From positions 66,774,849 to 66,838,848 of the forward strand of contig CM056383.1 of the NCBI GenBank assembly GCA_029718625.1: DNA of 64,000 bases, given 5' to 3'. Numbering within the stretch: position 1 is the first letter of the stretch; each line of letters opens with the position of its first letter. Shown in pieces: positions 1-9,892 of this stretch. Made by a program: the position numbers and the translations under genes. The DNA is from Synaphobranchus kaupii (Eukaryota; Chordata; Actinopteri; Anguilliformes; Synaphobranchidae). Under the pieces are notes generated by a model. It was given only the letters and a program-made list of their open reading frames with translations. It made no database searches and was not told the origin of the DNA.

Positions 1-27
1 AGAGGTACATAAAAGGTATTTTCAGCC

Positions 28-3000
28 ATGGGAGAAAGATTCCGTACGTCGTCACCAGATCTGGGACTTGGTAAGTTACAGTGTCACATATATACTCAGA
101 TGCTGTCATTGACCTTGAAGCACTGTATCTATAAGCATTTATAACCTCTACAAGTATTTTTATTGTGTGTGAATTTATTTGTAATGTTCAAATTATTTAT
201 GCAACTTACAGTTCACTTCTTTCCATAAATATGGAAAAGAAACTGCTTATCATGGTTTGGCAGGATACTGTCCATGGAACGAGTGGGGGGAATGTTTAAT
301 GGCTAAGGACACATTATTTGTTCTTATTATATAAACTTTATTCAGAAATCAGAGATAAATAATATCTAAAGCAATTCAAACAAAAAAATCAGCTCCCAAA
401 CACAATCAACCAACCAGCATTGTTAACATTGCTAACTAGTTAGTTTGCAAGTTAAATAATTGCAACAGACAGATGACTTGGCTGAAGAAAAGATGACGAC
501 TGTGATGCGAGGAGGAAAAAAAACCAAAGGTGAAAATCAGATTTTTTATAAAAAAATATATAAAAGTGAATACAAACTCATTATTAATACTTATTGCAAC
601 TCAATCAATATTTTTTCAATATCGATTGAAAAAAATGTGTAGGCGGCAGTGCAGTATAATGGTTAAAGAACTGGCCTTGTAACTGAAAGGTTGCAGGTTC
701 GATTCCCAGGTAGGACACTGCTGTTGTACCCTTGAGCAAGGTACCTAACCTGAATCACTTCACTTTTTAAAGTGTCAGTCCTTTTTTTCACGCTCATGTG
801 TTTTCAAACAGAGCTTGATTGTATTCTTTAACCATTGTTTTTCTGTGCTTATAACATATACAGTTTGTTGAAAAAGTATTCAGCCCCCTTAGACTTTTTG
901 ATATTTGCTGTGTATGAATATTTGATAAATAAATATTTAAACAGGCTTTTTTGCTGGTATTCAACATATAAATATCTACAATGTGTTCCAAATTATTTAC
1001 AAATGTAAAACAGAAAACAAGCAATTCCTTAAGTATTCAGCCCCCTTGCAAAACGTCACAATTACTTCAAAATTGCACATCATAAGTTGCGTAGTGTCAT
1101 GGTTAGTGGCTGTCTCCTTTTGTTTCTACCATGGTTTTCCGTTTGGCGTCGTCTGAAGCTCTATCGGATTTTTTCTTCCTCCGTTCCGGTGTTTGGATCT
1201 CTCCGGGTCATTATCTTTCATTATATGGTTTCCGTCGGCTATAAATAGAGCTTCACTTCCGCTTTCCGGTGCTTCTAGATTGTTGTGGAGTTATTACTAG
1301 AAAGCCGGTATTGGTATAGGTATAAGTCTTTAGCTTCTGTATCTCTGTTTGGTGTTATACAGAGACACAGCTATTGGTATAAGTTATAGTTTTAGAATTT
1401 CTGGTTTTCTGTCCTATCGCCCTCTATTCTTTTCTTTTTGCCTGCAGCCTGTTTATTCTTTGTTCAGCTCCTTAGCCGACTGAGCTGTAGTTACAGGCTT
1501 GCTATTTTGTTCGTTTCTTTTCAGTTTTCTCGACCTCTGATATACGCAGATCAATTAGTGCGTGAGGTTCTTTCTTTTTGTTTGTTTCTCGCTGTTTTAG
1601 CGAATTCTCGCCTCCGTTTGAGGTTGTTTTGTGTTAGCCTTGAGCTGTACCCTGGCACTATCCCTCCCAGAGGCTCATTGTATGCCTTGTCAGCTCCTGA
1701 GAGCGCTGCTATGAGGCAGTACATTGAGGAGTCCTTAGCCAATGGGTTTATCACGCCATCCACGTCACCCGCCGGTGCGGGGTTTTTTTTTGTTAAAATG
1801 AAAGACGGAGGGCTAAGACCCTGTATAGATTACCGGGGCCTCAATGCTATTACCATTAAGAACAGGTACCCTCTTCCCCTCATGAATTCCGCATTTGAGC
1901 GTTTACAGGGGGCGTCGGTTTTTAGTAAACTCGACCTACGTAGCGCATACAATCTCGTGCGCATTCGTGAGAGGGATGAGTGGAAGACCGCTTTTAACAC
2001 GCATCACGGACACTACGAATACCGGGTGATGCCGTTCGGTCTCACTAGCGCCCCCTCTGTTTTTCAGGCGCTAGTGAACGATGTCTTGAGAGAGATGCTG
2101 GAGAGATTCGTCTTCGTTTACTTAGACGATATTTAAATTTTTTCTCCGGATCTTCCCTCTCACATCATACACGTTAGACAGGTGTTGGAGGCACTTCTTA
2201 AGGCCCAACTATTTGTTAAGGCTGAAAAGTGTTCTTTCCACTCCAGTTCCATCTCCTTTTTAGGCTTTATTGTTGCTGACGGTAAAGTCCTGATGGATCC
2301 AAAGAAGATTTCAGCGGTTAAGAATTGGCCCACTCCTACTTCTGTGAAGCAGGTGCGGCGCTTCTTGGGCTTCGCAAATTTTTATAGGAGATTTATCCGC
2401 AAGTTTAGCTCAGTAGCGGCTCCTATCACAGCCCTCACAAAAAAAAAAGCATTTCCTGCTCGGTTTTAGTGGAACCCCAGGGCGGAGACGGCTTTTATTG
2501 AACTAAAAAGGAGGTTCTGCTGCGAGCCCATTCTTGCTACTCCCAATCCCTCCCTTCCCTTTGTGGTGGAGGTCGACGCTTCGGAGCTGGGGGTTGGGGC
2601 CATTCTGTCTCAGCATTCTCCGGTGGACCGCAAGCTACACCCATGTGCATATTTTTCTCGTAGCCTTACACCTGCCGAGAGAAACTACAACATCGGTGAT
2701 CTTGAGCTGTTGGTAGTCAAATTGGCGCTGGAGGAGTGGCGTCATTGGTTGGAGGGAGCTGAGCACCCTTTTACAGTCTGGACTGACCATAGGAATTTGC
2801 AGTATATCCAACAGGCCAAAACGCGCAATTCGCGACAAGCCCGTTGGGCCTTGTTTTTTACCAGATTTAATTTTATCCTTACCTATCGCCCCGGGTCAAA
2901 AAATATTAAACCTGATGCGTTATCACGCATTTATGACCGGTCGGATAAGGAGTCACGTCCCAAATCTGTGGTCCCTAGTTCTCATATTGTGGCTCCTGTT

Positions 3001-6000
3001 ATGTGGGCCATTGAGGCGGCTGTGCAGAAGGCTCTGCGTTCCGATCCCGGTCCAGGGGGGGGTCCGCCCCACTGCTTGTTTGTTCCCCCTCGATTGAGGT
3101 CTCGTGTCCTTCAGTGGGGTCACACTTCCCAGTTAGTGGCCCATCCGGGCGTACACCGGACAAAGGAGTTTGTCTCGCGTCGGTTTTGGTGGCCGAAGCT
3201 CGAGAGTGATGTGCGGGAGTTTGTCGCGGCATGTGCTATTTGCGCCCGTAATAAGGGTTCACGGCTTTCCCCTTCAGGTCTCTTGCGCCCCCTGTCCATT
3301 CCCAGGCGCCCCTGGAGTCACAGCGCCCTCGACTTCGTTACAGGCCTGCCACCTTCGCATGGGAATACGGTCATCTTAGTTATAGTTGACCGTTTTTCCA
3401 AAGCAGCTCATTTTGTCGCTCTGCCTAAACTGCCATCGGCACCTGAGACGGCCCAGCTAATGATAGACCATGTGTTTAGGGTGCACGGCCTACCTCTGGA
3501 CGTGGTGTCGGATCGCAGCCCCCAATTCACCGCTAGATTCTGGCATTCATTTTGTGCTCTGTTGGGGGCATCTGTCAGTCTTTCTTCCGGCTTTCACCCG
3601 GAGACTAACGGTCAGACAGAGCGCACCAATCAGAGTATGGAGAGTACTCTCCGGTGTCTGGCCGCGTCCAATCCTAGCTCCTGGAGTCGCTTTCTCGCCT
3701 GGGCCGAATACGCGCATAATACCCTGTGCAACGCGTCCACGGGAATCTCTCCTTTTGAGGCTCAGCTGGGATACCTACCTCCCTTGTTTCCTGAGCTGGA
3801 GAGAGATGCGGAGGTACCCTCCGCCGGCTTCTTCGTGCGTAGGTGTCGAGCGGTCTGGAAGCCCGTACGCGCATCGTTACTGCGCGCTTCGGCTAAACAG
3901 AAGGTGGTGGCTGACAGGCACCGCCGTCCGGCTCCCTCCTACCGGGTGGGGCAACGGGTGTGGCTTTCCACACGGGACCTGCCATTGCGAGTTGAGTCCC
4001 GCAAACTCGCGCCTCGATTCGTGGGTCCCTTTAAGATCGTGCGGAAACTCAACCCGGTCACGGTACGTCTTCAGCTACCATCTTCCATGCGCATCCACCC
4101 TACCTTTCATGTCTCGCGTTTGAAACCGGTGCTCGTGAGCGCTCTCGCTCCGGCTGACAAGCCGCCTCCTCCCCCTCGATTCTTGGAGGGAGGTACGGTG
4201 TACACCGTTCGGCGCATTTTGGCCGAGAGACGTGTGGGCAGAGGGTACCAGTTCCTGGTGGACTGGGAGGGTTATGGTCCCGAGGAGCGTTGCTGGGTTT
4301 CGTCCAAGAATATTTTGGACCCCGCTCTCATTAGGGACTTCCGAGACAGCAAAGCTTAGGGATCGTCTGGAACCGTCCCTTAGTTGGGGGGTACTGTCAT
4401 GGTTAGTGGCTGTCTCCTTTTGTTTCTACCATGGTTTTCCGTTTGGCGTCGTCTGAAGCTCTATCGGATTTTTTCTTCCTCCGTTCCGGTGTTTGGATCT
4501 CTCCGGGTCATTATCTTCGACACCTGTGTTTGGTTTCCGTCGGCTATAAATAGAGCTTCACTTCCGCTTTCCGGTGCTTCTAGATTGTTGTGGAGTTATT
4601 ACTAGAAAGCCGGTATTGGTATAGGTATAAGTCTTTAGCTTCTGTATCTCTGTTTGGTGTTATACAGAGACACAGCTATTGGTAAAAGTTATAGGATTAG
4701 AATTTCTGGTTTTCTGTCCTATCGCCCTCTATTCTTTTCTTTTTGCCTGCAGCCTGTTTATTCTTTGTTCAGCTCCTCAGCCGACTGAGCTGTAGTTACA
4801 GGCTTGCTATTTTGTTCGTTTCTTTTCAGTTTTCTCGACCTCTGATATACGCAGATCAATTAGTGCGTGAGGTTCTTTCTTTTTGTTTGTTTCTCGCTGT
4901 TTTAGCGAATTCTCGCCTCCGTTTGAGGTTGTTTTGTGTTAGCCTTGAGCTGGGGAAGTTTTGCTCCCGCTTTTCAGTTTCCCTTTCTTCCCCTGGTGCG
5001 GTTTAATTCCGCTTCTGTGGCGTGTCTTTTAGATCCGCTTTCTGAATCCTTATCTGTCGCGTTTGGTTCTCTATTTTCTAACCTAAAACCTGACACGTAG
5101 ATGTCAAGGTTTAATAATCAAACACAGTGTATGTTATATTGTTCACTCATGGATGGCATTTGAGACCAGTCTCTGGGGGTTCAAAGAAAATATAAATAAT
5201 CAGTTCAACGTCATTGCATGCAAAAGTGTAGGAGGTGCAAGTTCAGTAACTTTTTCCTGTCTGGTTTCACTATACAAATCAATGGAGAAATCTGACAGAG
5301 AAATCATTGCCTTCAGCCTTTTTAAACTTGTTCCACCTAATTACAGCTATACTGGGAAAGTAAATTGAAGAGGTACTCACTAACTTTTGTCTTTCATAGG
5401 GTTTGCATCCCGGTCATCTGAGCTCAGTATTGTGCTCTGTTGTAATGACCAGTGGAAGAAGAATTCTGTGGTGAACACCATCCTTGGCCGAACACAAGTT
5501 ACGCCGAACCCAACGATAAAGACAGAGGGCGAAGTGGAAGATAGACATGTAGTTTTTGTCAGTTCACCAGACTGGACAGAATATTCTTCTCAGAACCATT
5601 GGAAGCATGTCAAACAGCATATTGAGGAAAGTGTGTCATCATGTCCAGCAGGACCACATGCTTTTCTCATGGTCATTCCTTTATGTCCATTCAGAGAGGC
5701 AGAGAGGAGGGAAGTGGAGGAACGTCTAGAGCTCTTTTATGAATGTATCTGGAGACGTTCAATAGTGCTGTTCTCTGGGAAAGATGGGTTGGGAGGTAAA
5801 ACTGTTGAGAAGTATATTGAGGAAGAACCATGCCTACAACAGCTTATACAGAAATGTGGGAACAGGTATCATGTGCTCAGCACTGAAAATAGGGAGGAGC
5901 TTCTGGAGACCATAGATGTTATGGTGACAGAAAATGATTGCCCGCATTTTCAAATGATGGAGGCTTCAGAAGAGATAGACGAGAAGAAGGCAGTACTGGA

Positions 6001-8422
6001 AGAAAATGCCAAACAGAGGCTAGTCATGGTGCAGGAAAAAAGAGAAACACTCAGACAGATCATTAATGGTGAGTTTTGTTTTTCCACTACATTTTTTTTA
6101 TCATAATGTTTATTATCATACTTTGTACAGGGATTTCATTCTGTAGAATATTTTGATGGGTATTATTTTGACTAAAAATGAAATTGAAGGAAAAACCATG
6201 CCTGCCCATCTTATCCAAGGCTATGTGTTACAAAAGTTAGCAAAATGATTCAGATTCAATGTATGAGGTTGCTCTGTGTTTGAATACAGACGTAATTGGC
6301 TACCCCTTAGATGTGCATGGCTATGGTGTCTGGATATGTATTCGATGTTGTATTACATTTTCATTAGTATCAACCCCAGATGTTAAACCTCTAGAGTGTC
6401 TGGAAAGGGAAGCTGTAGTTTATATAGGATTGGTTTGTGCTAAGGATGCTGTAATCTGATTGGCTCTAGCACCTTTAGCAAGGGTTTGAGTTATGTTACT
6501 TGTGGAGTTGGCTTGAATTGCCAATTCCTGTTGACACTACACCTACACAAAAGCATGGTTCATCAGAAGAAATTGACCACTACTTTATTTGAAAAGCCTG
6601 CAAGATGGTCAGACTTCTTTTCTTGGTACGGCTTATATTATCACAGTTATACACGCTAAATATATGCTTGTGCTGAATAGGTCAAACAGTATGTAAAACC
6701 TTCATAAGGGTAATGAGGAGGGCACAATCAGTAAATTGCTCTTATACAGCTTTGTCATCACTCAAATAGCAATAAATAATGTATATTATTCTCTTTTTCT
6801 GTGACAGAGGCAGCGCGTGATTTCTCAGATATAACAATGGTTCTCCTGGGAAGATTCTGTGCAGGGAAGATGTCCACAGGAAACACCATCCTGGGAAAAG
6901 AGGAGTTTGACACAACGAGTAACACTTCTGAGTGTGTGAAGAACGAGGGTGAAGTGAATGGGAGGAAGGTTACTGTGGTCCTAACACCTGGATGGCATAG
7001 GGATTTCTCAGGGCAGGAGGGCACACAGAACATTAAAGATAGGATAAAGCAAACCGAGTCCTTGTGCCCCAGCAAACCCCATGCTTTCCTCCTGGTAATA
7101 CACTGCGACTCGTCCTTCACAGAGACGGACAGGCGGAGAGTGGAGGAACATCTGTCAGTTCTCGGTGAGGAAGCCAGTGAACGCACGTTGGTGCTGTTCA
7201 CTTGGGGCGACAAACTTGGAGAGACAACAATCGAGATGCACATTGAAAGATGGAATGAGCTTCGATGGCTTGTTGATAAGTGTGGTAACTGGTATCACGT
7301 CTTGGACAATAAAAGCACTGATCGCTCTCAGGTCGGAGAACTGCTGGAGAAGGTGGATGAAATGTTGGCTGAAAGTAAACATGCATACGCCACTACAATG
7401 TATCAGGAAACCAAACAGAAGAACAGGGAGCTGAAGGAAATGAACCAAGAGAAAGATAGAGAGGTAAAACAGGTGAAAGAAGAGTTAGAACTGAGAAGCC
7501 TGGAATCAGATTTGAAGGTCAGAGATGACGACAGACAACTGAGAACCAAGGAGGAAGACCTTTCGGAAATGATGGATGTGTCCCATTTAGGTGAGTCTTA
7601 TCTTAATCTTTCTCATGTACTACTGTTACTGGATCCATATAAAACAGGGTGAACTGGGTCCTTAGACTGTTTCGAAATTGACTGGCTCTGATTTCAATTT
7701 CTTCTGAATTTAATTAAAGTATTTGCAAAACAATAAATGGAAGACATTTTGAGATAAAAAAGGAAATACCGTCTATACGGATTATGAACTTTTTGCTTGG
7801 TTTTGCAGTGAGGGGACAGAGACGCCAAGGACAACCGGATCTGCCGTCACGTGAAGATGAAGAGGGAGAGAAACAGACGGAGGGAGAGCAGGAGCTACAG
7901 AGAGAGGAGCTAAGAGACCGACACCGAACCGAGCTGGAGGAGTTGGAGAGAGAGTTTGGGGAGGACAGTGATACGAAAACCTTGGACGAAGCAATTCAGA
8001 AACTGTTTAACAGGCTGAAAGGAGAGACGGGTGTACCCGTGAGAGAGCTTGAGGAAGAACTGAAGAGAAAGCTAGAGCAGAAAGCATGGGTAGAGAGGGA
8101 AGAAAGGAGGAGGAGGGAGGAGAAAGAGATTGAGCTAAAAAAGAAGCATAGAAAAGAGATGGAGGCACTCAGACAGCTGTACAGCGAGGAGCCCAGACAG
8201 GATGGACAGGGGTACCTGAACCCTGGATTGGCCGTTCTGGGGGCAGTAATAGGGATCATAGCAGGGGCTCTGTGGGGTCCAGGTGGGGTGGCTGGGGGAA
8301 CTACCTTAGGGGTTTTAGTTGGAGTTCTACTGGGATATATATTTGGAGGATGGGAGAGACCCAGAGAGAAGCGAGTAAGAGAAAGAAGGAACAGCATGGA
8401 TAAACCAGGTGGCAATTTTTAA
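28..8422 (+). CDS. GIMAP-like two-AIG1-domain protein, copy A (4 exons, 702 aa)
   Basis: Coding exons are 28-70, 5400-6068, 6808-7590 and 7809-8422. All introns are GT-AG and phase 1, and the joined frame is open to a TAA at 8420-8422. The start sits in a strong Kozak context (gccATGG), shared by all four copies. Residues 1-14 are a leader. About 20-210 form an AIG1 domain without a P-loop. About 243-440 form a second AIG1 domain with P-loop G252-M259 (GRFCAGKM). About 520-625 are charged coiled coil, and 638-678 a glycine-rich hydrophobic tail. GIMAPs are immune-associated GTPases that act on intracellular membranes in lymphocytes and other cells. Multi-domain forms resemble GIMAP8, but orthology is not claimed. 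Methionine replaces the S/T that binds magnesium in the P-loop. Intron 1 (5.3 kb) holds a SINE, a Tc1-like fragment and a Ty3/gypsy element. The slc12a8 last-exon relic faces it downstream. Confidence 0.88.
641..775 (+). mobile_element. tRNA-derived SINE (V-SINE-like)
   Basis: It lies in intron 1 of GIMAP copy A. A tRNA-like head carries a B-box (GGTTCGATTCC at 694-704). A segment resembling the conserved central domain of vertebrate V-SINEs follows (ccttgagcaaggtacctaac at 730-749). The tail runs into T-rich sequence. Assignment to V-SINE is from memory of the domain and could be another tRNA-SINE family. Confidence 0.6.
859..1075. mobile_element. Tc1-like transposon terminal fragment
   Basis: The sequence begins TACAGTTTGTTGAAAAAG and contains two copies of GTATTCAGCCCCCTT (about 878 and 1034). 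This terminal motif is typical of Tc1-like elements of fish genomes. No transposase is present. The next insertion, a gypsy element, begins 20 bp downstream. Confidence 0.5.
1649..4359 (+). pseudogene. Broken pol of the gypsy element (RT, RNase H, integrase, chromodomain)
   Basis: One frame (the frame of position 1438) runs through the whole stretch. It is interrupted by TAA at 2134-2136, just after the YLDD active site of reverse transcriptase, and by TAG at 2467-2469. Domains in order are RT (to about 2450), RNase H (about 2563-2930), the HHCC zinc-binding integrase N-terminus (about 3115-3260), the DDE integrase core (about 3310-3640) and a C-terminal chromodomain (about 4195-4345). The chromodomain marks it as a chromovirus-type Ty3/gypsy element. 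Protease, gag and the first part of RT are absent, so this copy cannot be autonomous. Confidence 0.9.
4395..5095 (+). repeat. 3' LTR of the gypsy element
   Basis: This 701-bp LTR starts TGTCATGG and ends CTGACA. A purine-rich GTTGGGGGG stretch just upstream (4384-4391) is the likely polypurine tract. It contains a TATA-like CTATAAATAG box at 4543-4552. The matching box in the 5' LTR is at 1239-1248. Confidence 0.9.
5400..6068 (+). CDS. Copy A exon 2: degenerate AIG1 (pseudo-GTPase) domain
   Basis: This single exon encodes residues 15-237. AIG1 landmarks are present: the NTILG motif after the G1 position, the conserved box before [11 protein letters not shown], the REVEERL helix, [11 protein letters not shown] at the G4 position and [13 protein letters not shown] near the end. 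The P-loop is replaced by [10 protein letters not shown], which lacks GxxxxGK[S/T]. The G3 motif reads SSPDW instead of DTPG. Nucleotide binding is therefore unlikely. A dimerisation or scaffold role for such a domain is inference. The donor is gtgagt and the acceptor follows tctttcatag. Confidence 0.85.
6069..6807 (+). other. Intron 2 of GIMAP copy A
   Basis: No repeat family or gene was recognised. The segment is shared, with indels, by the corresponding introns of copies B (17247-17764), C (27178-27826) and D (46479-47127), so it belongs to the ancestral duplicated unit. Confidence 0.7.
6808..7590 (+). CDS. Copy A exon 3: second AIG1 GTPase-like domain plus start of coiled coil
   Basis: This exon encodes residues 238-498. 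It has P-loop GRFCAGKM followed by STGNTILG, G3-like VVLTPGW (D replaced by L), the AIG1 conserved box in [15 protein letters not shown]4 LFTWGDKL and the [11 protein letters not shown] segment. From about residue 440 the sequence becomes charged heptad-like repeats that run on into exon 4. The exon ends at a phase 1 donor after tttag. Confidence 0.87.
7809..8422 (+). CDS. Copy A exon 4: coiled coil and glycine-zipper hydrophobic tail
   Basis: This exon encodes residues 499-702. The first 140 residues are dominated by E, K and R with few prolines, as in a long coiled coil. Residues 638-678 form two hydrophobic stretches rich in glycine at short intervals (GAVIG, then GGVAGG, GVLVG, GVLLG). 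They could be a hairpin membrane anchor or a glycine-zipper helix pair. A basic segment of about 20 residues follows. Many GIMAPs have C-terminal membrane anchors; the glycine pattern is what is seen here, and the anchor role is inferred. Confidence 0.82.
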
Positions 8423-8451
8423 TTACTTAAGAAACAGACATTATGCAGACT

Positions 8452-8488
<37 letters not shown>

Positions 8489-8878
8489 AGTGAGAGCGAT
8501 AGGTTAGCATCAACAGTGAACAGGGTTTTCCCCCCATATAAACAGTATGTCTGAATGAGAATAATTTAGCAGAACCATGTGCGGGAAACATACTGGGATA
8601 TATCCCATTTATTTTTGAAAATATTCTATTTCCAGAAATATAATTTCATGATAAACATTTTCATACTTTACGTTTTTCACTCACCATGTGTACAAATAGC
8701 GGTTCAATTACTTTAGATAAATTTCTGTAGCCAGTGAATTATGAATTAAAGTCATTCAACAATAATACATGTTTACATCGTACATTGCCCATGTACAGTA
8801 CAAAGAATGATGGTGACATTTAATATCTTTCCTAGGACAGAGACGTGAACAGTGGAATCAATACAAAGTGTAGATTGA
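8423..8878. other. Convergent 3' region between GIMAP A and the slc12a8 relic
   Basis: It contains a short (TG)n run at about 8454-8487 and a conserved block. In that block an ATTAAA hexamer (8745-8750) could serve as a GIMAP poly(A) signal. No gene is seen. Confidence 0.6.
8454..8487. repeat. (TG)n microsatellite, copy A
   Basis: A run of about 17 TG units 30 bp after the GIMAP stop. The same site holds runs of very different length in the other copies: about 11 bp in B, 176 bp in C and 114 bp in D. Confidence 0.95.
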
Positions 8879-9066
8879 CTATTTGAGTCTGCTGGCAAGT
8901 TCATCAGCACTAAAGAAGGATGAGTGGTGGTATCTGTCACGTGAGGCAAAGTCAGCATTCTCCTCAGTCAGTTGTCGGGTCTCCATGCCAACGGCCAGAA
9001 ATGAGGGCGTTAACACGATCTGGTCCTGGAGGGTCGGCTCCTTCCTGAAGATCAAAACACAACCAT
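8879..9066 (-). pseudogene. slc12a8: slc12a8 last-exon relic (exon 12), unit A
   Basis: Reading on the minus strand, the exon has its cag acceptor (just above 9066), an intact frame of 61 codons and a TAG stop at 8879-8881. The peptide includes [13 protein letters not shown] and RDRYHHSS, matching the conserved C-terminus of vertebrate SLC12A8. No upstream exons remain except a scrambled exon 11/9 piece at 12323-12428, so this is an orphan exon. Confidence 0.88.
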
Positions 9067-9196
9067 CTGTCACTCTTTTCAAGCCACCAATGAAAAATGT
9101 AATTGAGGGCGGGACTTACAACTTTACATGTATGGCTAGTCTTGAATGCTGAAAGTTTTAGCCTTTTACATTTTAGTGATAATATATACACATGTA

Positions 9197-9245
<49 letters not shown>

Positions 9246-9248
<3 letters not shown>

Positions 9249-9813
9249 TTGAAGTCGGAAGTTTACATACACTTAGGTTGAAGTCATTAAAACAGATTTT
9301 TAACCACTCCACAGATTTCATGTTAGCAAACTATAGTGTTGGCAAGTCAGTTAGGACATCTACTTTGTGCATGAGACAAGTAATTTTTCCAACAATTGTT
9401 TACAGATAGATTATTTCACTATATCAAAATTCCAGTGGGCAAGAAGTTTACGTACACTAAGTTGACTGTGCCTTTAAATTTTTAATATTTGGTCACATAT
9501 CCTTTGCATGCCATGACTTCCTGATGTCTGTGACCCAACAACATCAAAAGACTCTTGATATCTTATTTTCTGGTACTCTTACAAGCGATACTATAACGTC
9601 TCTGCATTTGAACGGATCTCGATGGGAATTGGGAGGTGGGACTAGATTTCTTCTCCTGACTTATCTTTCCATAGAGGTCAATAGCAAAATTTGTCAGGAA
9701 AAACAACCCTTAAAGTGATCCATCCATATCTACTGCCTATCTGGCACCAGAGTGATGGTTTAAGGCTTGTTTTGACTTCAACCTAAGTGTATGTAAACTT
9801 CCAACATCAACTG
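9246..9813. mobile_element. Internally deleted Tc1 element with Sleeping Beauty-type ends, unit A
   Basis: The left end CAGTTGAAGTCGGAAG and right end CATCAACTG sit between TA dinucleotides, in a long (TA)n tract on the left. The terminal 230 bp closely follow the familiar salmonid-type Tc1 inverted repeat with its inner direct repeat (agaagtttacgtacactaag at 9443-9462). No transposase remains. Half of a palindromic element (see 50153-50296) survives inside at about 9648-9752. Confidence 0.85.
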
Positions 9814-9816
9814 TAT

Positions 9817-9820
9817 ACGT

Positions 9821-9857
<37 letters not shown>

Positions 9858-9892
9858 CATGCACACATACACACACACACACACACAAACAC
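9817..9892. repeat. (CA)n microsatellite flanking the Tc1 element
   Basis: CA dinucleotide runs with a TATA interruption, just outside the right end of the Tc1 element. Confidence 0.85.

Larger units (their letters stand above)
1095..5095 (+). mobile_element. Ty3/gypsy chromodomain LTR retrotransposon, internally deleted
   Basis: The element is bounded by a 5-bp target-site duplication, CGTAG, at 1090-1094 and 5096-5100, and by TG...CA ends (TGTCATGG to CCTGACA). The 3' LTR is 4395-5095. The 5' LTR (1095-1647) breaks off at the position matching 4952, so its last 143 bp, the primer-binding site, gag and the start of pol are missing. Pol then starts inside reverse transcriptase. The LTRs differ at several sites, including a replaced stretch near 1213-1229, so the insertion is not very recent. 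It sits sense-oriented in intron 1 of GIMAP copy A and has no counterpart in copies B-D. Confidence 0.93.

Noticed and set aside
641..720. Possible tRNA gene
   Set aside because: It has a B-box-like motif but no complete cloverleaf. It runs into a conserved SINE body, so it was called a tRNA-derived SINE head.
6758..7243. Long minus-strand open frames opposite GIMAP exon 3 (also 17715-18197, 27780-28271, 47081-47572)
   Set aside because: They mirror the coding strand of a conserved domain, have no family resemblance and no splice logic. They are shadows of exon 3.
7996..8415. Serine-rich minus-strand frames opposite GIMAP exon 4 (also 18948-19352, 29018-29437, 48319-48720)
   Set aside because: The runs of S, L and F are the complement of the E/K/R-rich coiled-coil codons, not a real protein.
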